From Rhinopithecus roxellana (Eukaryota; Chordata; Mammalia; Primates; Cercopithecidae): a stretch of DNA of 64,000 nt. The notes under the pieces were generated by a model, which did no database searches, had not been told where the DNA came from, and was given only the letters and a program-made list of their open reading frames with translations. A program made the translations under genes and the position numbers. Shown here in pieces: positions 22,130-32,243 of the stretch. Location of the stretch: NCBI RefSeq assembly GCF_007565055.1, contig NC_044566.1:96487797-96551796 (forward strand), in the 5' to 3' direction. How positions within the stretch are numbered: the first letter of the stretch is position 1; each line of letters begins with the position of its first letter.

Positions 22130-22935
22130 TTTCAGTTCATGGCGTCAGTAACATCTTCCTAATCACTTAAACTAGAAGACATCTTCCAATAATTATTTCT
22201 CCCATTATTTGCCCAGCATATCTCCCCTAGCAGTCGTACATTCCTGAGTTCTCCCTCTCCTTTTATCCCCATCTTAGACCACTCTAACTCAAGTCCCCAC
22301 TATCTCTTAGGTGGACAAGACAGCCTCCTAACTGTCTAACAGCCTCCGTGTTGTTGCTTCTGGAGTCCATTCTTGCAAATGGCATCTGTTACTTTCCTGA
22401 CCCAGGCCAGATCATTTCCTCCTCAGAAACACTCCATGACCCCTGCTTACTTTGTAAAGTCCAGTTTCCTGGATGTTCTGTTCAAGATGCTTCCTGTTGA
22501 CCCCAGTCTTGTCTCCACCCTTCTGTCTATGCTCACTCTGCCTCAGCCAAGCTTGACCCATTGCTAGTCCCTGAATCTTCATAATTTGATGAGTTTTTCA
22601 TGACATTCATTTTCCTGGAATGCATTTTCTCTTCCTGTATGCCTGAGCAAAGGCTATTCAGTCCTTCAGTGATAACTCAGAATCCCAAATCTCTGATGGG
22701 GACTTCTCTGATACTTCATAGCAGAGGTTTTGGGCTTTGTATTCTTGTCACACACATTTCATTTTAACTTAATTATTTTACATAGTTGTTCATTTTCTCA
22801 TTTCTTCTAGAATAGACTGGAAGCTCTTTGAAGGTAGAGGTCATATCTTGTTTCTATCAGTGGGATCCTAGTTCCTAGCACACTGCTTGCATTAAATTGG
22901 CATTCATACATTTGTTGAAATAAAATATTTGTTTC
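22130..22935 (+). mobile_element. L2 3' part, sense
   Basis: Plus-strand L2 from the end of ORF2 through the 3'UTR. Landmarks are 'cctcctaactgtctaacagcctc' near 22325, 'tactttgtaaagtccag' near 22450, 'tagactggaagctctttgaaggtagaggtcatatcttg' at 22816-22852 and 'ccta gcacactgcttgcatt' near 22875. It overlaps in consensus with the antisense L2 before it, so the two were separate insertions or one was inverted. Confidence 0.8.
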
Positions 22936-23919
22936 TATTAAAATTATTATTTGATATAAAAACTACTACTTAATCTCTCCAAATATTCTCTTTAAATGTT
23001 AACTTTATAACTGTATTTATTTTTATTTCATCAAATAAATGTCTTTTTAATTGCCCTCATTTTTAAAATGTTGATAGGTAAATTGTAGAAGCAAATAAAC
23101 AAAACAAAAGGAAAAAGGAAAGAAATAAAAAGAAAGAAAGGTAACACTGAAAAGGAGATTTGATGTCTCTGGTCTTTGCTTGTTTTTAAGCCTGATACAT
23201 TTCTTTGGCTGATCATATAGGTAATACCCTTGAGCTTTTCATGATAAGGTTAAAAAACATTTCTATGATATACCAGTATATCTTTCAAGCAATATGCCTG
23301 AAGTTGTGGGTTTTTTTTTTTTTTTTTTTTTTTCATTTTTTTTCAGCACCGCTACAGACTTCTCTGGGGAATGGGCTGTAAAGCAAAGATTTGGTACTAT
23401 CTGTCTCTTCCATTTCGGAAAACTACAAATTATATGATATGAGACATGAGGAAGTAAAACATCAATTGTACAGAACATTTCAGTAGAGAAGGTATTCTAA
23501 TTAACATGATAATCAACACAAGCCTTTTCATTGGAACAAATAGTATAATCAAACATTCTTTATGAATCTTGATAAATATACTTTACTGTCTGATGGATTT
23601 CAAGCTATTGGTGCTATTCCTTCTTTCTGGACACCAAGGTATACATGGCAAAAAAGGAAGGAACAAAGAAAGAAGCCAATGTAAATTTAAAAGTTAGCTA
23701 TCAATTTATTATACAGGGGAATAACACCAGTTCCTGATACTTCTGGGTGCTGATTAGAAGAAATCATAATAGGGGCACTGAAAATCAGTAATGTCCTAAG
23801 AAATCCTCTAGGAATTTTTATATTTAGGCATAAGCCTCATTTCTTATCCCAAATTTTTGCTTAAAAATGAATAAATAATTCTAGCTGGAACAGAATGTAT
23901 TATAAGAAATAGTTACCAT
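22936..23919. other. Unassigned sequence, includes a long T tract
   Basis: No gene is seen. T-run at 23311-23334 (with a second T8 at 23339) and a purine-rich stretch at 23100-23145 (GGAAAA/GAAAG type). Confidence 0.5.
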
Positions 23920-24029
23920 TTATTGAACACAAACTCTGCCAGGCATGGAACTGAATATTTTATGTATAAAATCTTAATTTTTCACAATAACCCAGAAGGT
24001 AGCTTATTCTACCTTGAAATGCATAAATT
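23920..24029 (-). mobile_element. MIR, first half (split by L1)
   Basis: Reverse MIR: 'ccatttattgaacacaaactctgccaggcatgg' then 'cacaataacccagaaggtagc'. The rest of the same MIR resumes at 25514 on the other side of the L1 insertion, in register. Confidence 0.8.
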
Positions 24030-24763
24030 TCCAACACTATGTTGAATAGGAGTGGTGAGAGAGGGCATCCCTGTCGTGTGCCAGTTTTCAAAGGGAATTT
24101 TTCCAGTTTTTGCCCATTCAGTATGATATTAGCTGTGGGTTTGTCATAAATAGCTCTTATTATTTTGAGGTACGTTCCATCAATACCGAATTTATTGAGC
24201 GTTTTTAGCATGAAGGGCTGTTGAATTTTGTCAAAAGCCTTTTCTGCATCTATTGAGACAATCATGTGGTTCTTGTCTTTGGTTCTGTTTATATGCTGGA
24301 TTACGTTTATTGATTTGCGAATGTTGAACCAGCCTTGCATCCCAGGGATGAAGCCCACTTGATCATGGTGGATAAGCTTTTTGATGTGCTGCTGAATCCG
24401 GTTTGCCAGTATTTTATTGAGGATTTTTGCATCAATGTTCATCAGGGATATTGGTCTAAAATTCTCTTTTTTTGTTGTGTCTCTGCCAGGCTTTGGTATC
24501 AGGATGATGTTGGCCTCATAAAATGAGTTAGGGAGGATTCCCTCTTTTTCTATTGATTGGAATAGTTTCAGAAGGAATGGTACCAGCTCCTCCTTGTACC
24601 TCTGGTAGAATTCAGCTGTGAATCCATCTGGTCCTGGACTTTTTTTGGTGGGTAGGCTATTAATTGTTGCCTCAATTTCAGAGCCTGCTATTGGTCTATT
24701 CAGGGATTCAACTTCTTCCTGGTTTAGCCTTGGGAGAGTGTAAGTGTCCAGGAAATTATCCAT
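24030..24763 (-). pseudogene. L1 reverse transcriptase fragment, truncated before the active site
   Basis: The inverted segment keeps an open frame of 267 codons (24763 to 23960). The L1-derived part covers the fingers and palm start, from the L-P-R-L-N-Q-E-E motif to the R-Q-G-C-P-L-S-P motif. The frame then runs through the L1/MIR junction near 24030 into about 24 codons of flanking DNA. The F-A-D-D catalytic motif lies downstream of the cut and is absent, so no active enzyme is possible. The long open frame reflects youth rather than selection. Confidence 0.85.
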
Positions 24764-24870
24764 TTCTTCTAGATTTTCTAGTTGATTTGCGTAGAGGCGT
24801 TTATAGTATTCTCTGATGGTAGTTTGTATTTCTGTGGGGTCAGTGGTGATATCCCCTTTATCATTTTTTA

Positions 24871-25251
24871 TTGCATCTATTTGATTCCCCAGTATGGCAA
24901 TTCCTCAAGGATCTAGAACTAGATGTACCATATGACCCAGCCATCCCACTACTGGGTATATACCCAAAGGATTATAAATTAGTCTACTACAAAGACACAT
25001 GCACACGTATGTTTATTGCGGCACTATTCACAATAGCAAAGACTTGGAATCAACCCAAATGTCCATCTGTGACAGACTGGATTAAGAAAATGTGGCACAT
25101 ATACACCATGGAATACTATGCAGCCATAAAAAAGGATGAGTTTGCGTCCTTTGTAGGGACATGGATGCAGCTGGAAACCATCATTCTTAGCAAACTATCA
25201 CAAGAAGAGAAAACCAAACACCGCATGTTCTCACTCATAGGTGGGAACTGA
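24871..25251 (+). pseudogene. L1 ORF2 C-terminus with a new start made by the inversion
   Basis: 126-codon frame. The ATG and about seven codons come from the antisense of the inverted segment; from codon 8 or 9 on it is the L1 ORF2 C-terminal end (W-Q-F-L-K-D-L-E-L through the terminal S-L-I-G-G-N) with its natural stop. The inversion junction at 24888-24890 therefore supplied a start codon in frame. There is no sign that it is expressed. Confidence 0.75.
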
Positions 25252-25306
25252 ACAATGAGATCACTTGGACTCGGGAAGGGGAACATCACGCACTGGGGCC
25301 TATCAT

Positions 25307-25335
25307 GGGGAGGGGGGAGGGGGGAGGAGGGAGGG
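25307..25335 (+). repeat. G-quadruplex-capable tract of L1 3'UTR
   Basis: Six runs of three or more Gs within 29 bases, separated by single As. This is the L1 3'UTR polypurine tract, better preserved here than in the full-length copy. Confidence 0.75.
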
Positions 25336-25513
25336 CTTGCATTGGGGAGTTATACAAGATATAAATGATGAATTGATGGGTGCTGACGAGTTGATGGGTG
25401 CAGCACACCAACATGGCATAAGTATACATATGTAACAAACCTGCACGTTATGCACATGTACCCTAGAACTTAAAGTATAATAAAAAAAAAAAAAAAAAAG
25501 AAATGCATAAATT

Positions 25514-25630
25514 GAAGCTTGGAGTGATTAAGTAACTTCTCCAATGCTACAGAAGCCATTAACTCTAAGAGCTGGGATTTGAACCCAGGCTACTTAATGC
25601 CAGAAGCCATTCACAGAGTCATGCCTCTAT
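25514..25630 (-). mobile_element. MIR, second half
   Basis: Continues the reverse MIR after the L1: 'gattaagtaacttctccaatgctacagaagccattaac', then 'gagctgggatttgaacccaggctac'. Confidence 0.8.
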
Positions 25631-25654
25631 GTTTGAATCTGTTTTCTGAGATCC

Positions 25655-25760
25655 TCCCTCCCATGTGCTTGTGTGCCATGTATTGTGTTGTCACTAGGGA
25701 TACTGCAACGAAGAAGACAAGCATAATAGCTGTTCTTATGAAGTTTACCTAATTGTTCCG
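25655..25760 (-). mobile_element. L2 3' end fragment
   Basis: Reverse L2 end: 'gtgtgccatgtattgtgttgtcactagggatactgcaac' and 'ctgttcttatgaagtttacc'. Confidence 0.55.
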
Positions 25761-26460
25761 TTAAAGAGAAAGGAAGTTGGTTCCTATCATGTATGCTTTC
25801 CTGAAGATTTAAGGAGAAGGCGACATTGCCCTTGCTAGTTCATTTTCCATCATCAAATATTATCAGAAGCATAAAAGCTTAATATATTTTCAGTTGAAGT
25901 ATGTTTTAATGGAATTATTTTCATTAAAAATACAGGTAATTTTTCATAGAATATAACAATTTTCCCCTATTACATCCATGCTTCATAATTGAAGAAAATG
26001 TTCCTATGATCTTGCAGATACATAACTCTAGCTGAGAGGGCTACAAATGCATCATCTGGCACAAGCTGGGAGACAGCATCGACTGAGGTCTAGTCCTAGC
26101 ACTGCCTTGACTGACATGATTGTCACAGGTTTTGTGCCTTGATTGACACAGGTTTACTCGTCAATAAGATACATATCAGATACATGCCTCGGTTTACAAT
26201 GGCTTGTCTTCAGCTTTCTATGCTTTGTAGTCCCTGGAAACCCTTTACAGTGTCATCTCTCCGAATGCAGGTTTCCAAAGACATCCACAGCCTGCTTCAA
26301 AACTAAATTTTACAAGAATTTAAAAAAAGGAAAAACATATCAAAATCTTCCAAGGTATAACCAGCAGAGAAAATCTCTCTTTATAATTTGGTGCTGTCTA
26401 GTAGCTTTTATATTTATATTCTACCAAACAAAAATTTAAAAATTCTTTTTATTTTAAAAT
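25761..26460. other. Unassigned sequence
   Basis: No gene is seen. A 98-codon plus-strand frame (26143-26439) has no recognised motif and ends in an AT-rich run. Confidence 0.5.
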
Positions 26461-26526
26461 AAAAAATATATATCTTTATAGATATCTATATCTATCTATA
26501 TATATATATACACACACACACACACA
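26461..26526. repeat. Compound microsatellite (TA, TATC, TA, CA)
   Basis: TA-rich start, imperfect TATC units, a TA run at 26498-26510 and a CA run at 26511-26526. Confidence 0.9.
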
Positions 26527-26759
26527 AAAGATGTATGGCTTAATGAATTATTATCAGTGATACCACTTAAGTCAGGAAATAGAACTTTACTGCACATTCC
26601 AGAAACCCCATTCCATTCACAACTCCATACCCCTCACCAAAAGCATCATTCTCCTCATTTTTACAATACCTAACTTCAATTGTGTTTTAAAAATAGCTTT
26701 ATCACTCCAATATCTGTCTCTAATTACTCTAGTTTTGCTCATTTTTAAAAACCCGATAT

Positions 26760-27900
26760 AGGATAAGTCGCTTTTAATCTACAGGGTCCTCCTCCACATC
26801 TGCCACTTCCCTGCAATTTATCTTTGGGAAAACCCAGACAATCTGACCTATAGAGTTTTCTAGAATCCAGATTTTACAGAACACATCCTTTTGAAAGTGC
26901 AGTTCAGCATGTTCCTTTGTCCTCTCGATAGCCTTCTGCAATTTGCAGCTGGATCCAGAGACTGATGCAGATGATCCAGAGCATCAGACTCAAGTTTAAT
27001 CTTTTGTCATGACTATCAGTGGCATTTGGCAGGATTATAGGAGGCACGTAATATCCGGTCATCTCTGTTATTTGATCTTAGCAGCTGTTCGTGCTAAATG
27101 CCCATATTCATTCATTGGGAATTGCAAAACGGCAACATTCTATCATTCATTTTTCATTTATTAGTTGAAATTACTTTTCTAAAGAAACATTCCCACATCT
27201 ACTATTTAGATACTTAGTGGTATAGTTCATTTAGGAAAGTCAGAATAAATGTTTATATATTTCTCCTTTATTGACTAATTTTCAATATAATGATTTGATT
27301 TCCTATTATCTTCCAAAGATGAATAATTCTTTTGTTGTTTTTAAATATCATTATGAACTCAAAGATTTTAACATATTTGATGGGCTTCAATCTACTGCAA
27401 CTATCATTATTGAAGCTCAAATTCAGTTGGTAAGTTTTAACATGGGTCTAACAGTCTCTGAAAGCTTCCTTGATAGCTACTGTTACAAGACTTTCCGAGC
27501 CCACTTTTTAGTCCGTATCAGTGTTTCTAGACTTTTTCAGTGCACAGAACTGGGAAGTACACATTTGAAAATAAAATTTCTCTTGAGGTTACTCACTTTG
27601 ATGATTCACATTCAGATTCAAATTCCTGACTTAACTTAATTTTTTCTCTAGCACACTGCTACCTACTTTCTTCAAAACCAAAAATCTGGTTCTCAAGGAC
27701 ACGGGATGTTACACTCAGACTATCCCATAATTATTCATTAGTTTTTTCCATATTACATATATAATAGTCTCAGAACCTAACAGTAATACCTCCACCAATA
27801 TGATTAGTGAAAACATTAAAACACAGGTTTACTTTTCCATTCTCCTCCCATTTGTAAAGTGCTTACACTGTCTGTCCTCTCAGTTCATATGGCCATCACA
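26760..27900 (+). mobile_element. L1M/HAL1-type 3'UTR fossil
   Basis: Diverged but recognisable long 3'UTR of an old mammalian L1. Landmarks are 'cagttcagcatgttcctttgtcctctc' at 26902-26928, 'gcagctggatccagagactg' at 26946-26965, 'aggaggcacgtaatatccggt' at 27040-27060, 'catctactatttagatacttagtggtatagttcatttagg' at 27196-27235 and 'tttgatgggcttcaatctactgcaa' near 27376. It carries no coding sequence. The short frame at 27271-27639 is chance. Confidence 0.6.
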
Positions 27901-28672
27901 TACCCTCGCCTTTTCTGCCCCATTTACTTTAAGCTCTATAAGTAACTACTTATTTAATGTTCTCCACTAGTCCTTATGATGTCTCTCTAGTTATTCTGCT
28001 TGTCTCAAGCCTGTTCTCTAATTAAATTCCTCAGGAAGTGCGTATAGGATCCAAGTTCTTACATATTGGGGACAGTTTTCTTGTGTCCTTTGCTGGACAT
28101 TAGAAGGCTGTATTTTCTGGAAATAAAATCCATGTCTTGTGTGTTTTTCCCTTGAGTATCTTACATATGTTTCTTCATTTTCTTTTGGTATAAAGCATTG
28201 ATGCTGAAAGGTGTGGCAATTATCTAATTTTCTTTCCATTGTAAGTCATTTTTTCGCTTTTGTTTACATAGCCAAATGATTTTTTATTTTTCTTTGAAGC
28301 CCAGTAACTTTATCACAGTGTTTTGGTGTTCACAATTCTAAGTCAATATTCTTAGGGATGTGATACACTCTTTCGGTAGGCAGTTTCACATTTTAGTTAG
28401 AAAAGATTTTTGAATTTGCATTTTAGTGTTTGTTCTGTTTTCTTGCTTCCAACTTTCTTCCACACGGATTCCTGCTATGCATATATTCAATATTTTTTCT
28501 TGTCTTCAACATTTGTCATTTTCTCTTGAATCTTTTTTATTGCTTTATTTTTGAGTTTTAAATTTTTCCTCTTATTTCATCTTCATTTCTTTTAACATAT
28601 TTATCTGTTATATGTATTCATTCTTGTCTTCCTTGTAGTTAGGCTTAATTTCTTTTTCTCTTATTTCTGTTC
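27901..28672. other. Unassigned AT/T-rich sequence
   Basis: No gene is seen. 28480-28670 is T-rich and may be a further L1 relic in reverse, but I cannot place it. Confidence 0.4.
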
Positions 28673-29654
28673 TTTTTTTAATGATTTCAACTTTTATTTT
28701 AGATTTAGGAGATACATGAGCAGATCTGTCATTTGGAAACACTGTGTTTCACTGAGGTACGGGGTATGGATGATCCTGTCACTCAGGCATTGAGTACAGC
28801 ACCCCAATAGGCAGTCCCTCAGCCCTCCCTCCCTCCCTCCATGTCACCCTCCTCCAGCAGTCTCTAGTATCTATTGCTTCCATCTCTATGTCCATGTGTA
28901 TTTAATGTTTAGTTTTCACTTGTAAGTGAGAACATACACTATTTGGTTTTCTGTTCCTGTGTTAATTTGCTTCAGATAATGGCCTCCAGTTGTATTCATG
29001 TTGCTGTCAATGACATGATTTCATTCTTTTTTAATGGCTGCATAGTATTCCATAGTGGATTATGTACCACATTTTCTCTATCAAGTCCACCACTGATGGG
29101 CATTTAAGTTGATTCGACATCTTTGTTATTGTGGAAAGTGCTTCAAATAACATACGAGTGCATGTGTCTTTTTGGTAGAGCTATTTATTTTCCACTGGGT
29201 ACATACCCAGTAATGGGACTGCTGGGTCCAATGATAGTTGTGTTTTAAGTTCTTTAAGAAGTCTCCAAACTGCTTTCCACAGTGGTTGAACTAATTTACA
29301 TTCCCAACAGTGTTTAAGTATCCCTCACCAGCATCTGTTATTTTTTGACTTGTTAATAATAGCCATCCTGAGTGGTATGAGATGGTATCTCATTGTGGCT
29401 TTGATTTGCATGTATCTGATGACAAGTGATGATGAGCATTTTTTCATGTGTGTTGGCTGCTTGTATGTCTTCTTGTAAGAAGTATCTGTCCCTGTCTTTT
29501 GCCCATTTTAAAATTTTTTTTTTTTTTGCTTGTTGATTTGTTTAAATTCCTTACAGATTGCAGATACTAGTCCTTTGTTGGATGCACAGCTTGTGAATAT
29601 TTTCTCTGACTCTGTAAGTTGCCTGTTTACTCTGTTAATAGTTTCCTTTGCTGT
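28673..29654 (-). mobile_element. 5'-truncated L1 3' end (L1PB/L1MA type)
   Basis: Minus-strand L1 3'UTR plus the C-terminal third of ORF2, about 980 bp. T-rich start at 28673 (the A tail), CCCTCC repeats at 28826-28840, 'gctgcatagtattccatag' near 29037, zinc-knuckle region around 29270-29330. It is more diverged than the L1PA copies. Truncation at about 29654. Confidence 0.85.
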
Positions 29655-31754
29655 AAATAAGATCACCAAACAGAAATTGTTGTTTTTTTTTACATTGAGC
29701 CATTTGAAATTAAATGAGTCATTTAACTTTTCTGAGTTTCTTTTTTGCTTGCTCTATAAGTTTTAATGGAAACTTTTCTTGAAAAAGTAGGCAATATATC
29801 ATTTACTTTACATATTGGGATGGAATAGTCCTGATTATACTAGACACTGGTTACCAAAATGGAGAAAAATGGATTGGTGATCATATGAACAATGTGTGGG
29901 GACCAAGAGACTTAGGACATATAAGTATGTAATAGTTAATAGAAAGCTCTATGAAGTAAATAAATAGTTATGGCTTTAATTCACCTACTCCAACAGAAAA
30001 AAAGATATAAATAAAACCTGATGGGATTAAAGTGTGTGCCTCTAAGGTGGTTTACCTGTATTAGGCATGATGACTAGTGCATTAAGTCATGATTTTCGGC
30101 ATGTAGGCATTCTTTCAAAATAATATATATTATAGGCTCCTATAATACATAGGAATATTTTTACTTATTATTCATTCTTTCTGCACAACATACCCCCTAT
30201 CTTTAAAAGGAATAGTATATCTCCACTGATAGGTAAGAATACCCTGAGGTCCCAGAAATGATAAGAACTGGAGTGGAGCCTTTGCAAAATCTGTTGATAA
30301 ATTATTTAGAACTGATTGAGCTGGAAAACCACCAGAAGAGAAAACATTTGGTAAATGATGTAGAAATCTTAGAAATCATCAATACTGAAATATTTTAAAG
30401 CCCCTTCCTCCTTTCTTTTTCACTTCTCACTACACCAATCAGGTCTCCAAATGTCTGAACCCTCTGGTCAAATTCTATTTCAGAGAATCTACCTGTGGAA
30501 GTGGCACAGCAGGCATTAAAGATGCCATTAAATAGACATCTGCTCCTGGACACGTGAACCTTAAATGGCCCGAAATCATATAATGTGCCATGCCAACTTA
30601 AGAGGAAAAAAAAAGACAGAGGCAATAAAAAAGAAACAAAGTAAAAATACACTTAAATGAAATTTTTATTTAAATGTGTGAAGATGTGCATGTGCACACA
30701 CACTAATATGCTCAACTTGTTTCAGATTCATGGCACTGAATCAGAATTAGAATACTATAAGCTCAATTCTGATAATGGCATATATTTTACATTATTGTTA
30801 AAGAACTAATCATTATACTCTTCTTAACAAAGTGTTATATTATCATTGATGCCATTTACATCTCTGCAACCTTTGATCATACAGAGAAAGGTTCTTTTCT
30901 GGTTATTTCAAAATAAGCCAAAACAAATGTATCTGATAAAATAAAGATATACATCAACCAATATGCATTGTCATCTCAAAGATCTGAAATTCTTCTTCTA
31001 GCACTCGGACCCTAAAGATGTTCTCAGCACCTCCATTTCCAAAATACACTTGAAATTAATGGAAATTTGAATTATACCCACTGACTGTATTTTTAAAAAT
31101 ATTTTTACAAAGTAGAAAATTGTTTCCACTCAGTAAAAATGATGGATTATTCTATAGTGTGAAAAAATTAATGAGCAGATGGAATACCAACCCATTATTC
31201 ATTAAAATATTGCACTGGGTTAATTCAGCAAATAAAAATGGAGAATAGAGCAGATGGCCATTTATAGTTTTCTTGATTTCTTAAACTACTTCTTTACAGC
31301 CAGAACTGCTCCCATATTTAACTTGAAATGCACAGCTCTTTCCATATGCACAGTAAGCAAGCATTCATGTGACCTCATAAACTTTTCATATAAAATAGCA
31401 ATGATTTTTATGATTTAGTTAAAGGAACACTATACACTTACAGAGTAAGTTATTCCCATATCCCCAGTATTCTGTAGATAATTTAAATTTCCTAGCCTCA
31501 GTAGATCCTTGCTACCATTATCTGATCTGAAGTAGGTTCACGTAGTCACATGGGTAAAATTTCACATAATAAAGGGATCAGCTTTGTTATAAACTGTGAA
31601 GTATGCCAAGCATACATTAAATTATTACAAACTAGTCCCAGTCTCTCTTAAACCAACACTTTTCTTGTTTTCATCATAACATGATTGTATAAGTTATTGC
31701 ATTAAAAATATTCTCTTCTATACAGAGCAATTTACTTCTCATGCAAGTAAATTG
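29655..31754. other. Unassigned sequence, 2.1 kb
   Basis: AT-rich, no gene and no repeat that I can name. An 85-codon minus-strand frame (30395-30652) has a hydrophobic beginning but no family resemblance. A TA-rich patch lies at 30120-30150. Confidence 0.5.
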
Positions 31755-32243
31755 AATCAATCATTCTGGAAAACTGTTCAGCAGAATCTATTGCAACTAA
31801 ACATACACATACTCTATGGCTCCAGCAATTCCACTTTTAGGTATACACCCCACAGAAAAGAATACATATGCCTACAAAGTTTATGGATATGAGCATTTAT
31901 AGAGACTCATACAAAAAATAACCCAGATATAATCAAGAAATACATTGTGATGTATTTATACAATGGTATAATACAGGCAATGAAAATGAATGAACTACCA
32001 CAAGAAAAACAACATAGGTGAACATCACAAACATAAAGTTGAGCAAAAGAAGGCAAAGACAAGAACAAATACTGTATAATTCAATTTATATAAACTTCAA
32101 CAGAAATCGGCATCGTGGTTGATTTAGGGGAAAGGTAGAAAAAATGTGGGACAAAAAGGGGCTGTTGAGTGTCTGGCCATGCTCTTTATCCTAATATAGG
32201 TAGGTGGCTGTTACGTGGGTAGAGTCCCATTGTGAAAATGCAT
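31755..32243 (+). mobile_element. Old L1 3' end (L1ME type)
   Basis: Landmarks are 'ggctccagcaattccacttttaggtatacacc' (31818-31849), 'caatggtataatacaggcaatgaaaatgaatgaac' (31961-31995), 'gttgagcaaaagaagg' and 'taattcaatttatataaac' (near 32077). It holds the ORF2 C-terminus and the start of the 3'UTR of an old L1. It abuts the 5' end of the next L1. Confidence 0.75.

Larger units (their letters stand above)
24030..25499 (+). mobile_element. Twin-primed (5'-inverted) L1
   Basis: 1,470-bp L1 insertion in two parts of opposite direction. 25499 back to 24890 is the plus-strand 3' end of L1 (end of ORF2, 3'UTR, A tail). 24031-24888 is the inverted upstream part, the minus-strand reverse transcriptase region. 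A perfect 14-bp target duplication GAAATGCATAAATT lies at 24016-24029 and 25500-25513. Relative to the full copy at 11.6-17.8 kb, the inverted part matches 13667-14524 and the 3' part starts opposite 12223, so about 1.44 kb between them is missing. This is the classic outcome of twin priming. The insertion split a MIR. Confidence 0.97.
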
